A DNA stretch of 64,000 nucleotides from Asanoa ishikariensis (GTDB lineage: Bacteria > Actinomycetota > Actinomycetes > Mycobacteriales > Micromonosporaceae). A program made the translations under genes and the position numbers. Location: NCBI RefSeq assembly GCF_900107455.1, contig NZ_FNQB01000004.1, forward strand, positions 839,330 to 903,329, in the 5' to 3' direction. The notes below the pieces were generated by a model, which did no database searches, was not told where the DNA came from, and was given only the letters and a program-made list of their open reading frames with translations. Numbering within the stretch: position 1 is the first letter of the stretch; every line of letters starts with the position of its first letter. Positions 33,024 through 41,692 of the stretch are shown piece after piece.

Positions 33024-33335
33024 GTGCCAACCCTGATCGACGTGATCTCACATCTCGATGACATTCCTGCCGGTGACGGCTACTCGCCCGGTCCGACCAT
33101 CTATGCACGACGGCCGTGGACCCTTGCCTCGGATGCGCTGGTTCTCACTGGCGACGACGTTCCTGACGGCGTCACGACCAAGTCTGGCCACGACTACCTG
33201 CTGGAGGTCCATCTCGCTCTGGAGGCCGTCGAGGTCTGGAGCGACTGGAGGGATGGCGCGACACCAACCCCGGAAGAGGCGACGATTGCCGTCATCTACT
33301 ACGGCGAACACGACGCCTACCAGATACCGGAGTAG
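33024..33335 (+). CDS. DUF7716-like small protein
   Basis: A 103-residue protein from GTG 33024 (VPTLIDVISHLDDIP). The pattern TLASDALVLTGDDVPDGVTT, then DYLLEVHLALEAVEVWSDW, and the end IAVIYYGEHDAYQIP resembles DUF7716 proteins, whose conserved C-terminal Y-Y-x-x-D-A is visible. The family is of unknown function and frequently found in toxin-immunity neighbourhoods. It follows the frameshifted small gene by 40 bases. Confidence 0.55.
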   Translation: MPTLIDVISHLDDIPAGDGYSPGPTIYARRPWTLASDALVLTGDDVPDGVTTKSGHDYLLEVHLALEAVEVWSDWRDGATPTPEEATIAVIYYGEHDAYQIPE

Positions 33336-33405
33336 GGCAGTCAGCCATACGGGCCGTTCGAAAAACCCGTGGTGCATGCGTAGGGCCGCTCCTAGGCTGC
33401 GGCCC

Positions 33406-34251
33406 ATGCCTGACACTCCCGCGCCTCGGGTCATGCGCAGCGTCGACGACGTCTATGGCGACACGTTCGACGACCAGGAGGTCGAGGCGGCGCTGAACGA
33501 GAGCCTGTCGCCGCGGAGCCTCAACGAGTTGCTGTTCGACCTGGTCGCGGAGACCGGCCTGCCGCCGGGTTCGGCCGTGCTGGATGTCGGTGCTCGCGAG
33601 GGGCGTTACTCCTTCGAGCTGTCGCGTCGTTTCGGGTTCACCGTGCGGGGTGTCGAGCCGGTCCGCCGTCACCTCGACAACGCGGCCCGCGACCTCGCCG
33701 CCTTCGCGGTCGAGGAACCCGAGGCCGCCGCCCGGGTCCGTATCGACGAGGGCGTCGCCGAGAAGCTGACCGACCCCAGCGGCTCGGTCGATCTGATCTG
33801 GTGCCGGGACGTGCTCGTACACGTCGAGGATCTGGAGACGGCATTCGGTGAGTTCCGCCGGGTCCTCAAACCCGGCGGTCGCGCGCTGGTCTTCCAGATG
33901 ACCGCCACGGACTGGCTCACCCCGGCGGAGGCGGCGTTCCTGTGGCCACCGGCCGGCATCCACACCTCCAGCGTGGATCCGCAACGGATCGAGGCCGCGA
34001 TCACCGGGGCCGGGCTGAGCATCGAGCAATGCATCGAGTTGCACGGTGAGACCCGCGAGCGCAGCGAGGAAGACGGCATCGCCTCCAGCTCCCAGCAGTT
34101 GCTGTGGGTGTCGCGTTTGCTGCGCAACCGTGCTGCCTACGAGGAGCGGTTCGGCACCATCGCGTACGAGTACCTGCTCACCGACAGCCTGTGGGGCGTC
34201 TACCAGATGATCGGCAAGCTGAACCCGCGGATCTACGTGCTGTCGGTCTGA
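33406..34251 (+). CDS. class I SAM-dependent methyltransferase
   Basis: A 281-residue protein from ATG 33406. SAM motif I is AVLDVGAREGRYSFEL, the acidic loop is VRGVEPVRRH, and motif post-I/IV is VDLIWCRDVLVHVEDLETAF, followed by RVLKPGGRALVF. An N-terminal 45 residues (SVDDVYGDTFDDQEVEAALN) and a C-terminal aromatic region are outside the core. Small-molecule O- or C-methylation is likely; the substrate is unknown. It ends 8 bases from the convergent oxidoreductase gene. Confidence 0.85.
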   Translation: MPDTPAPRVMRSVDDVYGDTFDDQEVEAALNESLSPRSLNELLFDLVAETGLPPGSAVLDVGAREGRYSFELSRRFGFTVRGVEPVRRHLDNAARDLAAFAVEEPEAAARVRIDEGVAEKLTDPSGSVDLIWCRDVLVHVEDLETAFGEFRRVLKPGGRALVFQMTATDWLTPAEAAFLWPPAGIHTSSVDPQRIEAAITGAGLSIEQCIELHGETRERSEEDGIASSSQQLLWVSRLLRNRAAYEERFGTIAYEYLLTDSLWGVYQMIGKLNPRIYVLSV

Positions 34252-34259
34252 AAGGCGCG

Positions 34260-35246
34260 CTAGGCCTCGATGTCCACGACGACCCGGCCCCGCGATGCGC
34301 TGTGTTCCGCGAGGTCGTGTGCGTCGGCGATGTCCGCCAGCGGCAGGCGGGCGGCGATCGGGTAGCGCAGGTCGCCGGCCACCAGCGCGGCCGTCAGGTC
34401 CTTCGCGGCGGCCTTGTTCGCCTTCTCCGGGAAGTCGTCGTTGCTCAGGAACCGGACCGTGAGGTTCTTGAAGCCGAGCTGCCAGAACGGGATGCGCGGC
34501 TCGGTCGCGCCCGTCGCGTACGCGGCGACCACGCCGTTGTAGTCCAGGATCTCCAGGTTGGTCGCCAGGTTCGTGTCGAAGGCGAGCTCGGCCACCCGGT
34601 CGACCGGTTCGCCGCCGGTGTGTTCGAGGATCCGGGCCGCCACGTCGCCGGAAGCGGTGTCGACGGCCTGGTGTGCGCCCGCCGCCAGGGCCTGGTCGAT
34701 CTGGTCCGGTGTGTGCACCGTGGCGATCACGGTGGCGCCGCCCCGGCGGGCCACGGCCACCGCGGCGCGGCCGACCGCCCCCAGCGCTCCCGAGACGACC
34801 ACCCGCTGGTCCGTCACCGGACCGTCGGCGAAGATCGCCCGGTGGCCGGTGATGCCCGGGATGCCGAGCCCGGCCGCCTGGTCGTCCGGCACCCCGGAAG
34901 GCAGCGGCACGGCGTGGTGGGCCGGGACCACCGTGTACTCGGCGGCGGTCCCGAACGGGCGGTACGACTGGGCCAGGTAGACCCACACCCGCTCGCCGAT
35001 CCGGGACCGGTGGATGCCCGGTCCGACGGCGTCGATCGTCCCGGCGCCGTCGCCGTGCGGGATGACCCGGGGGTACGGCATGGTCGACCCCCACCAGCCC
35101 TGCCGTTTGCCGATGTCGCCGACGTGGACCCCGGAGACCGACACCTTGACGCGGACCTCGCCCGGGCCCGGCTTCGGATCCGGGAGCTCGCCGACCTCGA
35201 GCACCTTATGTGCCGGGCCCTGCCGGTCGTACCATGCCGCGCGCAT
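34260..35246 (-). CDS. zinc-independent quinone oxidoreductase (MDR family)
   Basis: A 328-residue protein starting MRAAWYDRQG at 35246. N-terminal GroES-like domain with PHGDGAGTIDAVGPGI, then a Rossmann domain with VVVSGALGAVGRAAVAVARR (a variant of the AxxGxxG NADPH-binding motif). No structural-zinc Cys cluster. Ends with GRVVVDIEA, typical of QOR/zeta-crystallin reductases. Its ATG overlaps the stop of the upstream monooxygenase gene (TGATG), so the two form a coupled unit divergent from the MarR gene. Confidence 0.85.
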   Translation of the reverse strand: MRAAWYDRQGPAHKVLEVGELPDPKPGPGEVRVKVSVSGVHVGDIGKRQGWWGSTMPYPRVIPHGDGAGTIDAVGPGIHRSRIGERVWVYLAQSYRPFGTAAEYTVVPAHHAVPLPSGVPDDQAAGLGIPGITGHRAIFADGPVTDQRVVVSGALGAVGRAAVAVARRGGATVIATVHTPDQIDQALAAGAHQAVDTASGDVAARILEHTGGEPVDRVAELAFDTNLATNLEILDYNGVVAAYATGATEPRIPFWQLGFKNLTVRFLSNDDFPEKANKAAAKDLTAALVAGDLRYPIAARLPLADIADAHDLAEHSASRGRVVVDIEA

Positions 35247-35545
35247 CAGGCATCTCCCTCGAAGCCGTCGGTGCCTTCCTCGGAGCTGATCACCTCGGCG
35301 ATCGCCTCGAAGAACGCCTGGATGCCGGGCCGGTTGGCTCCGCGGCGCCGCGACTCGGCGAAGTCCTCGTGGGTGTTCCACAGGACGATGTCCAGCCACT
35401 CCTCGGCGTTCAGGCGGATCAGTCGCGCGCCGAGGAAGCCGGCGCGGTCACTCTCGAAGTCGCGCAGCATGGCCGGTCGTGCGGCCAGCAGCGCGTCGGC
35501 GCGTGCCTCGGGCACGCGGAAACGGGTCAACTCGACTGTGCTCAT
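35246..35545 (-). CDS. ABM-like dimeric alpha/beta-barrel protein
   Basis: A 99-residue protein from ATG 35545. MSTVELTRFRVPEARADALL, then RPAMLRDFESDRAGFLGARL, and EEWLDIVLWNTHEDF have the beta-alpha-beta pattern of antibiotic-biosynthesis monooxygenase-type ferredoxin-like domains, which act on quinone-like or heme substrates as dimers. First gene of the unit with the quinone oxidoreductase and next to a MarR regulator, so a redox or xenobiotic role is plausible. Confidence 0.75.
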   Translation of the reverse strand: MSTVELTRFRVPEARADALLAARPAMLRDFESDRAGFLGARLIRLNAEEWLDIVLWNTHEDFAESRRRGANRPGIQAFFEAIAEVISSEEGTDGFEGDA

Positions 35546-35576
35546 CGCTCCTCGATCCCTCCGTGGTACCCGCAAA

Positions 35577-35599
35577 GATAGTCCAGAACCGTGACTATC
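35577..35599. promoter_or_regulatory. inverted repeat, candidate MarR operator
   Basis: GATAGT and ACTATC are perfect inverted half-sites separated by 11 bases, located in the divergent region between the monooxygenase/oxidoreductase unit and the MarR gene. Confidence 0.5.
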
Positions 35600-35655
35600 A
35601 CAAATGGGGACCATCACGTAGTTGTACTAAGCTGGAGTGGTCGACGGGAGAGCGG

Positions 35656-36093
35656 ATGAAACGCAGCATGCACAAACGGCAGGACCCTGACCTGGGGGTA
35701 CTGGCCGCGAACCTGCTGTTCGACCTGCAGCGGGAGCTGTTCGGCCGCAGTGCCGAGGCGGGCTTCGACGACCTGCGGCCCCGGCACGGCGCCGTCACGG
35801 CCTACCTCGACGAGGAGGGGATCCGGCCGGGCGAGCTCGCGCAGCTCTCCGGCCGGCACAAGCAGACCGTCGGCGCCATCATCGACGAGCTCGAGGATCT
35901 CGGATACCTGCGGCGCGAGTCGGATCCCGCCGACCGCCGGGCGAAACTGATCATGCCAACCGAGCGTGGTCGCGCGCTGATGCGCTACTCCGACATGGTG
36001 GTCGCCGAGATTGAAACCCGGCATGCGGGGGTGCTCGGCCCGGAACGGTACGAGGAGTTCAAGGCCAGCCTGCGGGCGATCACGCGGGCGTGA
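35656..36093 (+). CDS. MarR-family transcriptional regulator
   Basis: A 145-residue protein from ATG 35656 with GGGAG upstream. The winged HTH comprises RPGELAQLSGRHKQTVGAII, then DELEDLGYLRRESDPADRRA and KLIMPTERGRALM, the wing with the conserved D-x-R-D/A-R. The terminal helices dimerise. It probably represses the divergent redox unit and itself through the GATAGT-N11-ACTATC repeat. Its stop overlaps the start of the next FAD oxidoreductase gene. Confidence 0.9.
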   Translation: MKRSMHKRQDPDLGVLAANLLFDLQRELFGRSAEAGFDDLRPRHGAVTAYLDEEGIRPGELAQLSGRHKQTVGAIIDELEDLGYLRRESDPADRRAKLIMPTERGRALMRYSDMVVAEIETRHAGVLGPERYEEFKASLRAITRA

Positions 36094-37244
36094 CGACAGC
36101 AACATTGCAGGTCAAAGGCTTGCCCGGCGGATTCGGTACGGAGATACCGTATTTCCATGCCGAACACTCCGGAACTGCTGGCCGCGCACGGGTCGAAGCG
36201 GGTGTCCACTGGGGACAGGTCGTCGAAGCGGCCGCCAAGCTCGGCCTTGCGCCGCTCGCCGGCTCCTCACCACAGGTCGGCGTCGTCGGCTACACGTTGG
36301 GCGGCGGCGTGAGCGTCTCGATGGGACGGGCCTTCGGGTACGCGGCCGACCACGTCCAGGCGGTCGAGGTCGTGACCGCGGACGGCGCGCTGCGCCGCGT
36401 CACCCCGGATTCCGACCCGGGCCTGTTCTTCGCCCTCCTCGGCGGCAAGGGCAACGTCGGTGTCGTCACCGCGCTGGAGTTCGACCTGTTCCCGGTCGCG
36501 GAGCTCTACGCGGGATCGCTCCAGTTCGCGGGGGAGCACGCGGCCGACGTGCTCCGCGCGTACCACCTGCTCACTGCCGCGGCGACCGACGAGCTGACGT
36601 CGTCGATCGTCTTCCTGCGGGCGCCGGACCTGCCGTTCGTTCCCGAGTTCATGCGCGGCAAGCTCACCGTGTTCGTCCGCCTCGCGTACCTCGGCACCGA
36701 CGGCGACACACTGGTCGCGCCGCTGCGGGCCGCCGCCCCCGTGCTCGTCGACACCCTGACCACGATGCCAGTGGGAGACATCGCCGCCATCGCCAACGAC
36801 CCGAGCGACCCGGGCACCTCGGTCGAGCACTTCGCCATGCTCGACGAGCTGTCACCGTCCGCGATGGACGCGATCCTCGAGCTCACCGACTCCGCACAGG
36901 GCCCCACGCTGGTCAACCTGACCCAGCTCGGCGGCGCGTTCGGAAGGCCGGCGCGATACCCGAACGCTGTGCGCCGTGACGTCGCCTTCGCCCTGTTCGC
37001 GCTGACCGTCGTGCCGCCCGGCGCACCGGCCCTCGCGCACGACCCGGGGTTGGCGCTGACCAACCGGCTCGCCGGCCCGACGGGCAAGAAGCATCCCAGC
37101 TACCTGGCACCGGCCGACGCGTCGGTCGCGGGCGTGCGGCTGGCCTACGACGATGCGACCTATGAGCGGCTCCGGACCGTGAAGACCACCTGGGACCCGC
37201 AGAACATGTTCCGCTGGAACTACAACATCCCGCCCCGGGTATAA
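36090..37244 (+). CDS. FAD-linked oxidoreductase lacking the N-terminal FAD segment
   Basis: A 384-residue protein. From about residue 34 (ARVEAGVHWGQVVEAAAKLG) it aligns throughout with the full-length paralogue at 37.9 kb: LAPLAGSSPQVGVVGYTLGG, GGKGNVGVVTALEFDLFPV and NMFRWNYNIPPRV all correspond. It lacks the 100 or so residues upstream that hold the FAD-binding TGHG motif, including the His that is often covalently linked to flavin. The first 33 residues (MTTATLQVKGLPGGFG and on) do not match. It is probably inactive or a 5'-deleted copy. It overlaps the MarR stop by 4 bases. Confidence 0.65.
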   Translation: MTTATLQVKGLPGGFGTEIPYFHAEHSGTAGRARVEAGVHWGQVVEAAAKLGLAPLAGSSPQVGVVGYTLGGGVSVSMGRAFGYAADHVQAVEVVTADGALRRVTPDSDPGLFFALLGGKGNVGVVTALEFDLFPVAELYAGSLQFAGEHAADVLRAYHLLTAAATDELTSSIVFLRAPDLPFVPEFMRGKLTVFVRLAYLGTDGDTLVAPLRAAAPVLVDTLTTMPVGDIAAIANDPSDPGTSVEHFAMLDELSPSAMDAILELTDSAQGPTLVNLTQLGGAFGRPARYPNAVRRDVAFALFALTVVPPGAPALAHDPGLALTNRLAGPTGKKHPSYLAPADASVAGVRLAYDDATYERLRTVKTTWDPQNMFRWNYNIPPRV

Positions 37245-37248
37245 CTCC

Positions 37249-37848
37249 GTGGTGACGCGACGACGGCGGGCCGGCGGGACCAAGCGGATGGCTGTCCTGG
37301 ACGCGGTGGCGACCGTGCTCGCCGCGCGCGGATACGAGAACACGCGGTTCACGGACGTGTCGCTGGCCAGCGGCGTCGCGATCAGCACGCTCCAGAACTA
37401 CTTCGGGTCGCGGGAGGACATGGTCATCGAGGCCATGGAGGCCTTCACCGACCGCGAGGTGGTCGCGCTGGAAGCGGTGTCCGAGGCCGAGCCCGACCCG
37501 TGGCGGCGGCTGGTCGCCCTGGTGGACCGGAGCCTGCACAACTCGGAGAGCGCCCGGCAGGTCCTCGTCGAGTTCTGGCGGTTCGCCATGCGCGACGACG
37601 ACCTCGGCCAGCACAGCGCGCACGTACGCACGCGTTACCGGGAGCCGTTCCTGGCCGCCGTGCGTGAGGGCATCCAGCGCGGCGACTTCACGCCCGCACA
37701 CGACGCCGAGGCCGTGACGGACCTGCTGCTGGCGAGCCTGGCTGGGCTGACCCTGTTCGCCGTGCAGCGCGGACCCGCGCCGTCGCCCGAAGAGCTGCGC
37801 GAGGTCCTGCTGTCCCAGCTCAGATCGATGCTGGGCGGCAAGGGCTGA
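37249..37848 (+). CDS. TetR-family transcriptional regulator
   Basis: A 199-residue protein with a GTG start. The N-terminal HTH is MAVLDAVATVLAARGYENTR, then FTDVSLASGVAISTLQNYFG; the C-terminal helices form a ligand pocket. It starts just 4 bases after the truncated FAD oxidoreductase and 87 bases before the intact one, so it may control both. Ligand unknown. Confidence 0.9.
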   Translation: MVTRRRRAGGTKRMAVLDAVATVLAARGYENTRFTDVSLASGVAISTLQNYFGSREDMVIEAMEAFTDREVVALEAVSEAEPDPWRRLVALVDRSLHNSESARQVLVEFWRFAMRDDDLGQHSAHVRTRYREPFLAAVREGIQRGDFTPAHDAEAVTDLLLASLAGLTLFAVQRGPAPSPEELREVLLSQLRSMLGGKG

Positions 37849-37934
37849 CGCTGGATACCGTCGAGGCACGTCCCCCCGGTCGGATCTGCTCCACGCCCGC
37901 GTGAAGCGGGCAACGAGATCAGAAGGGGCTTCGG

Positions 37935-39329
37935 ATGACGTACGTTATCGATCGGGCCGATCTGGGGCGGCTGGCTTCGCAGGTCGCCGGCCCCGTCCTC
38001 GCCCCCGGCGACGCGGACTACCCGGCGGAGACCGCCACCTGGAACGAGACGCTGGTCGAACGGCCGGCGGTCGTGGTCGGTGCCACGTCCACCGCCGACG
38101 TGCAGGCCGCCGTGCGCTTCGCGGCCGCCAACGACCTGCCCGTCGCCGCGGTCGCCACCGGGCACGGCGCGGTCGTGGCCTCCGACGGCGCCGTCATGGT
38201 CAACCTGCGCCGGCTCAAGGACATCGTCGTCGACACCCCGACGCGGTCGGCGACCATCGGCGGCGCGGTCACGGCCCAGCCCCTGATCGACGCGGCGTTC
38301 CCGGAAGGCCTCGCACCGCTGGCCGGCTCGTCGCCCAACGTGGGCGTGGTCGGCTACGCCCTCGGCGGCGGGCTGAGCGCGACGCTGGGCCGCACGTACG
38401 GCTGGGCCGCCGACCATGTGCGGTCCGCCGACATCGTCACCCCGGACGGCGAGCTCCGGCACATCGACGCCGCACACGAGCCGGACCTGTTCTGGGCGAT
38501 CCGCGGCGGCAAGGGAAACTTCGGCGTGGTCACCTCGCTCGACCTCGACCTGGTGCCGATGACGGAACTGTATGGCGGTGGCATCTACTTCGCCGGCGAG
38601 CACGTCGAACCGGTGCTCGACGCGTTCCGCCGGCTGGTCGCCGCTTCGCCGCAGGAGCTGACCCTCTCGTTCGCGTTCATGCGGTTGCCCGACCAGCCGG
38701 ACGTGCCGGAGCCGCTGCGCGACCGGTTCACCGTCCACGTGCGGGTCGCCTATCTGGGGCCGCCCGCCGAAGGCGAACGGCTCATCGCGGACCTGCGCGC
38801 CACCGCGCCCGCCCTGATCGACACGGTGACCGAGATGCCGTACACGGGGATCGCCGCCATCCACCAGGACCCGCTCGATCCGGTGCCGACGTACGAGGTG
38901 TCGGCCCTGCTCAGCGACTTCCCGGCGGACGCCGAGCAGGCGCTGATCGACGTCGCCGGACCGGACGCCGACACCCCGGCCGGGATGATCGAGATCCGCC
39001 AGCTCGGCGGCGCTCTCGGCCGCGACCCGAGCGTGCCGAACGCCGTCGGCAACCGGGACGCCGGTTTCCAGCTCTTCGGCGGGGCGTTCGGGACCGGACC
39101 CGGCCTGGCGGAGCAGTTCCGTGCCCCGTTGGCCGCGATCTCCGGCGCGCTGGCCCCGTGGTCGACCGGCCACCAGCAGGCGAACTTCCTGACCGGCTAC
39201 GACCTCGCGCCCGATGCGGTGGCGCGGGCGTACGAGCCGGACACCTACCACCGGCTGCGCGAGGTCAAGCGGTCCTACGACCCGCGCAACCTGTTCCGGA
39301 TCAACCACAACATCCCGCCGGAGACCTGA
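37935..39329 (+). CDS. FAD-binding oxidoreductase (BBE-like, PCMH-type)
   Basis: A 464-residue protein with ATG 37935 (AGAAGGGG upstream). FAD-binding PCMH domain: ADVQAAVRFAAANDLPVAAV, then ATGHGAVVASDGAVMVNLRR, with SSPNVGVVGYALGGGLS and GGKGNFGVVTSLDLDLVPM. The C-terminal berberine-bridge-like motif DPRNLFRINHNIPPE is intact. Such enzymes oxidise alcohols, sugars or alkaloids. The His in TGHG is at the site that in relatives bonds FAD. Substrate unknown. Confidence 0.85.
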   Translation: MTYVIDRADLGRLASQVAGPVLAPGDADYPAETATWNETLVERPAVVVGATSTADVQAAVRFAAANDLPVAAVATGHGAVVASDGAVMVNLRRLKDIVVDTPTRSATIGGAVTAQPLIDAAFPEGLAPLAGSSPNVGVVGYALGGGLSATLGRTYGWAADHVRSADIVTPDGELRHIDAAHEPDLFWAIRGGKGNFGVVTSLDLDLVPMTELYGGGIYFAGEHVEPVLDAFRRLVAASPQELTLSFAFMRLPDQPDVPEPLRDRFTVHVRVAYLGPPAEGERLIADLRATAPALIDTVTEMPYTGIAAIHQDPLDPVPTYEVSALLSDFPADAEQALIDVAGPDADTPAGMIEIRQLGGALGRDPSVPNAVGNRDAGFQLFGGAFGTGPGLAEQFRAPLAAISGALAPWSTGHQQANFLTGYDLAPDAVARAYEPDTYHRLREVKRSYDPRNLFRINHNIPPET

Positions 39330-39332
39330 GTC

Positions 39333-39794
39333 CTACTTGGACCTGGTCACCGAGGTCGCCGCTGTCGAGCCGTCGGCGCCGCCCTGGACGCTGACCTTGT
39401 CGCCGGCCTTGAGGTCCTTGAGCTTGCCGGGTATCGCGACGGTGGTCGCGCCGTCGGTGCGGACGGTGACGACCTCGCCCGCCGCCGTCTCGACGTAGAC
39501 GGTGGTGCCGTCGACGAGCTTCACGGTGCCGGTCGTCGTCTCGCCGGAGCCGGAACCGCTGTTTCCGGTGCCGCCACGGGCCGCTCCGCCGCCCGGGAAC
39601 GCCGTCGGCGGGGTGAACCCGCCCTGGCCACGGAACCCGCCGCCGCCCGTGGGCTGCTCACCGTACGCCTTCTGGACCTCGATGCCCGTCGCGAAGCCGC
39701 CGACCAGCAGCAGCGCCACCGCCAGGACGACGGTCCACCGGTTCCACCAGCGACGGCCGGCCGCGGCGGCGAGCTGTGCGTCCAATGTGGTCAC
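39333..39794 (-). CDS. membrane-anchored DUF5666-like protein of the efflux operon
   Basis: A 153-residue protein with an N-terminal membrane anchor (WNRWTVVLAVALLLVGGFATG), a Gly/Pro-rich linker, and a C-terminal beta-barrel segment ETTTGTVKLVDGTTVYVETA, then GEVVTVRTDGATTVAIPG and LKDLKAGDKVSVQG. This strand pattern resembles DUF5666 domains. It is the last gene of the MacAB-like operon, 15 bases after the permease, and probably an accessory component outside the membrane. Confidence 0.7.
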   Translation of the reverse strand: MTTLDAQLAAAAGRRWWNRWTVVLAVALLLVGGFATGIEVQKAYGEQPTGGGGFRGQGGFTPPTAFPGGGAARGGTGNSGSGSGETTTGTVKLVDGTTVYVETAAGEVVTVRTDGATTVAIPGKLKDLKAGDKVSVQGGADGSTAATSVTRSK

Positions 39795-39809
39795 GCGATT
39801 CTCCCGGTG

Positions 39810-41000
39810 TCACTCGTAGCGGAGGGCGTCGATGGGACGCAGGCGGGCGGCCCGGTTCGCGGGGACGCTGCCGAAGAAGAGGCCGATCGCGACGGAGACG
39901 CACAGCGCCAGCGCGACGGAGCTGGGGACGATCACCGGGCGCACGCCGACGATCGTGAAGTGGCTGCCGATGAGCGCGGCCGCCACGCCCAGCCCGCCGC
40001 CGAGCAGGCTCAGCATCGTGGCCTCGGCGAGGAACTGCGTCAGGATCACCCGGCGGGGCGCGCCCAGAGCCTTGCGGATGCCGATCTCGCGGGTCCGCTC
40101 GGTCACCGTCACCAGCATGATGTTGGTGATGCCGATGCCACCGACCAGCAGGCTGATCCCGGCGACCGCGCCGAGCAGCGTGGTGAACGTGTCGGCCGTC
40201 TCGCTCTGCGTCTCCAGCAACTGGGAGGCGTTCTGGATCCGGTAGGGCTGGCTCGTCGAGCCCGCCGGGACGTGGACCCGTTGCGACAGGATCAGCGAGA
40301 CCTGTGACTGCGCGTCGGCCACCTGCTCCGTCGAGCCGGCCTCGACGACGATCGAGTTGTAGGCGCCGTACCCGGTCAGGGTCTGTTGGACCGCGGTGAG
40401 CGGGGCGATCGCGAGGTCGTTGGCGTCCATGAAGCCGGACGCGCTGCTCTTCTCGTCCAGCACGCCGACGACGGTGAACAGCGCGCCGCTGACGGTGAGC
40501 TCCTTGCCGACCGGCTCGACGCCGGGGAACAGCTCCTCGGCGACGGTCCGGCCGATGACGACGACCCGGCGGCCCTGCGCGACGTCGTCGTCGGTGAACG
40601 CCGAACCGGTGCCGACGGGGGAGTTGGACGCGCCGAAATAGCTCGGGTAGCTGCCGACGAACTGCTGCACCGCGTGGTCAGTGCCCTGGTAGGTCAGCGT
40701 CGCCTGCGTGCTCACGACCGGTGACACCGAGGTGACGTCGGGCGCGAGCACCGGGTCGTGCAGCGCCTGCGCCACCGCCGGGGTGAGGACCTGGTCTCCG
40801 CCGACGCCCTGCACGGTCAGCGTCTTGGTGCCCAGTGCCTCGATCCGTTGCGCGACCTCGCGGGCCGAGCCGTTGCCGACCGCGACGAGCAGGATCACCG
40901 CGGCGACACCGATCAGGATGCCGAGCATGGTCAGGCCGGAGCGGAGCTTGTTGGCGCCGATTCCGCGTACGGCGAAGCGCAGCACCTCGAAAAGGCTCAT
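39810..41000 (-). CDS. MacB-like ABC transporter permease (FtsX domain)
   Basis: A 396-residue permease with an N-terminal transmembrane helix (LTMLGILIGVAAVILLVAVG), a large extracytoplasmic MacB_PCD domain, and three C-terminal helices of the FtsX domain. The signature TERTREIGIRKALGAPRRVI is the conserved coupling loop of MacB/LolE-type permeases. Its ATG overlaps the ATPase stop. With the ATPase and adaptors it forms a type VII mechanotransmission exporter; cargo unknown. Confidence 0.9.
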   Translation of the reverse strand: MSLFEVLRFAVRGIGANKLRSGLTMLGILIGVAAVILLVAVGNGSAREVAQRIEALGTKTLTVQGVGGDQVLTPAVAQALHDPVLAPDVTSVSPVVSTQATLTYQGTDHAVQQFVGSYPSYFGASNSPVGTGSAFTDDDVAQGRRVVVIGRTVAEELFPGVEPVGKELTVSGALFTVVGVLDEKSSASGFMDANDLAIAPLTAVQQTLTGYGAYNSIVVEAGSTEQVADAQSQVSLILSQRVHVPAGSTSQPYRIQNASQLLETQSETADTFTTLLGAVAGISLLVGGIGITNIMLVTVTERTREIGIRKALGAPRRVILTQFLAEATMLSLLGGGLGVAAALIGSHFTIVGVRPVIVPSSVALALCVSVAIGLFFGSVPANRAARLRPIDALRYE

Positions 41001-41692
41001 GTCAGGATCCGCTCTTGCCAGATGTCGGAGGCGATCTGTCCGTCGAAGAGCCGGATCAGTCGGCTGGCCCGGGCGGCCACGTCGGTCTCGTGGGTGATCA
41101 GGACGATGGTGCGGCCGGCCGCGTGCAGGTCGTCGAAGATGCGCAGGATGTCCTCCGTGGACCGGCTGTCGAGGTTGCCGGTCGGCTCGTCGGCGAGGAC
41201 CAGGGCGGGCTCGGTGACCAGCGCCCGGGCCACCGCGACGCGCTGTTGCTGCCCGCCGGAGAGCTGGTTGGGCTCATGGCCGGCCCGATCGGCGAGGCCG
41301 ACCATGTCCAGGGCCACCAGCGCGCGACGGCGGCGCTCGGCCGGCTTGACGCCCGCGTACGCCAGCGGAAGCTCCACATTGGCCACGGCGGTCGTACGCG
41401 GGATCAGGTTGAACGACTGGAAGACGAACCCGATGCGCCGGTTGCGGACGAGGGCGAGCTGACGGTCGTTGAGGCGGCTCACGTCGACGCCGTCGAGCAG
41501 GTACCGACCGGTGGACGGGATGTCCAGGCAGCCCAGGATGTTCATCAGGGTCGACTTGCCGGAGCCGGACGAGCCCATGATGGCCACGTACTCGCCGCGC
41601 TCGACGTCGAGGGAGACTCCGCGCAGGGCGTGCACGGTGGCGGCGCCGTCGCCGTACACCTTGGTGACCGCGCGGACGTCGAGGACGGTCAC
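40997..41692 (-). CDS. MacB/LolD-like ABC transporter ATP-binding protein
   Basis: A 231-residue ATPase. Walker A GSSGSGKSTLMNI, signature [15 protein letters not shown], Walker B LVLADEPTGNLD, and H-loop VLITHETD are all present. RIGFVFQSFNLIP is the Q-loop typical of the LolD/MacB group. Its start overlaps the upstream adaptor gene by 4 bases, and its stop overlaps the permease start. Confidence 0.93.
   Translation of the reverse strand: MTVLDVRAVTKVYGDGAATVHALRGVSLDVERGEYVAIMGSSGSGKSTLMNILGCLDIPSTGRYLLDGVDVSRLNDRQLALVRNRRIGFVFQSFNLIPRTTAVANVELPLAYAGVKPAERRRRALVALDMVGLADRAGHEPNQLSGGQQQRVAVARALVTEPALVLADEPTGNLDSRSTEDILRIFDDLHAAGRTIVLITHETDVAARASRLIRLFDGQIASDIWQERILT

Noticed and set aside
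33292..35094. 600-codon minus-strand open frame
   Set aside because: Runs antisense to the methyltransferase and out of frame through the quinone oxidoreductase; no motifs.
37635..39308. 557-codon minus-strand open frame
   Set aside because: Exact antisense shadow of the FAD-binding oxidoreductase gene.
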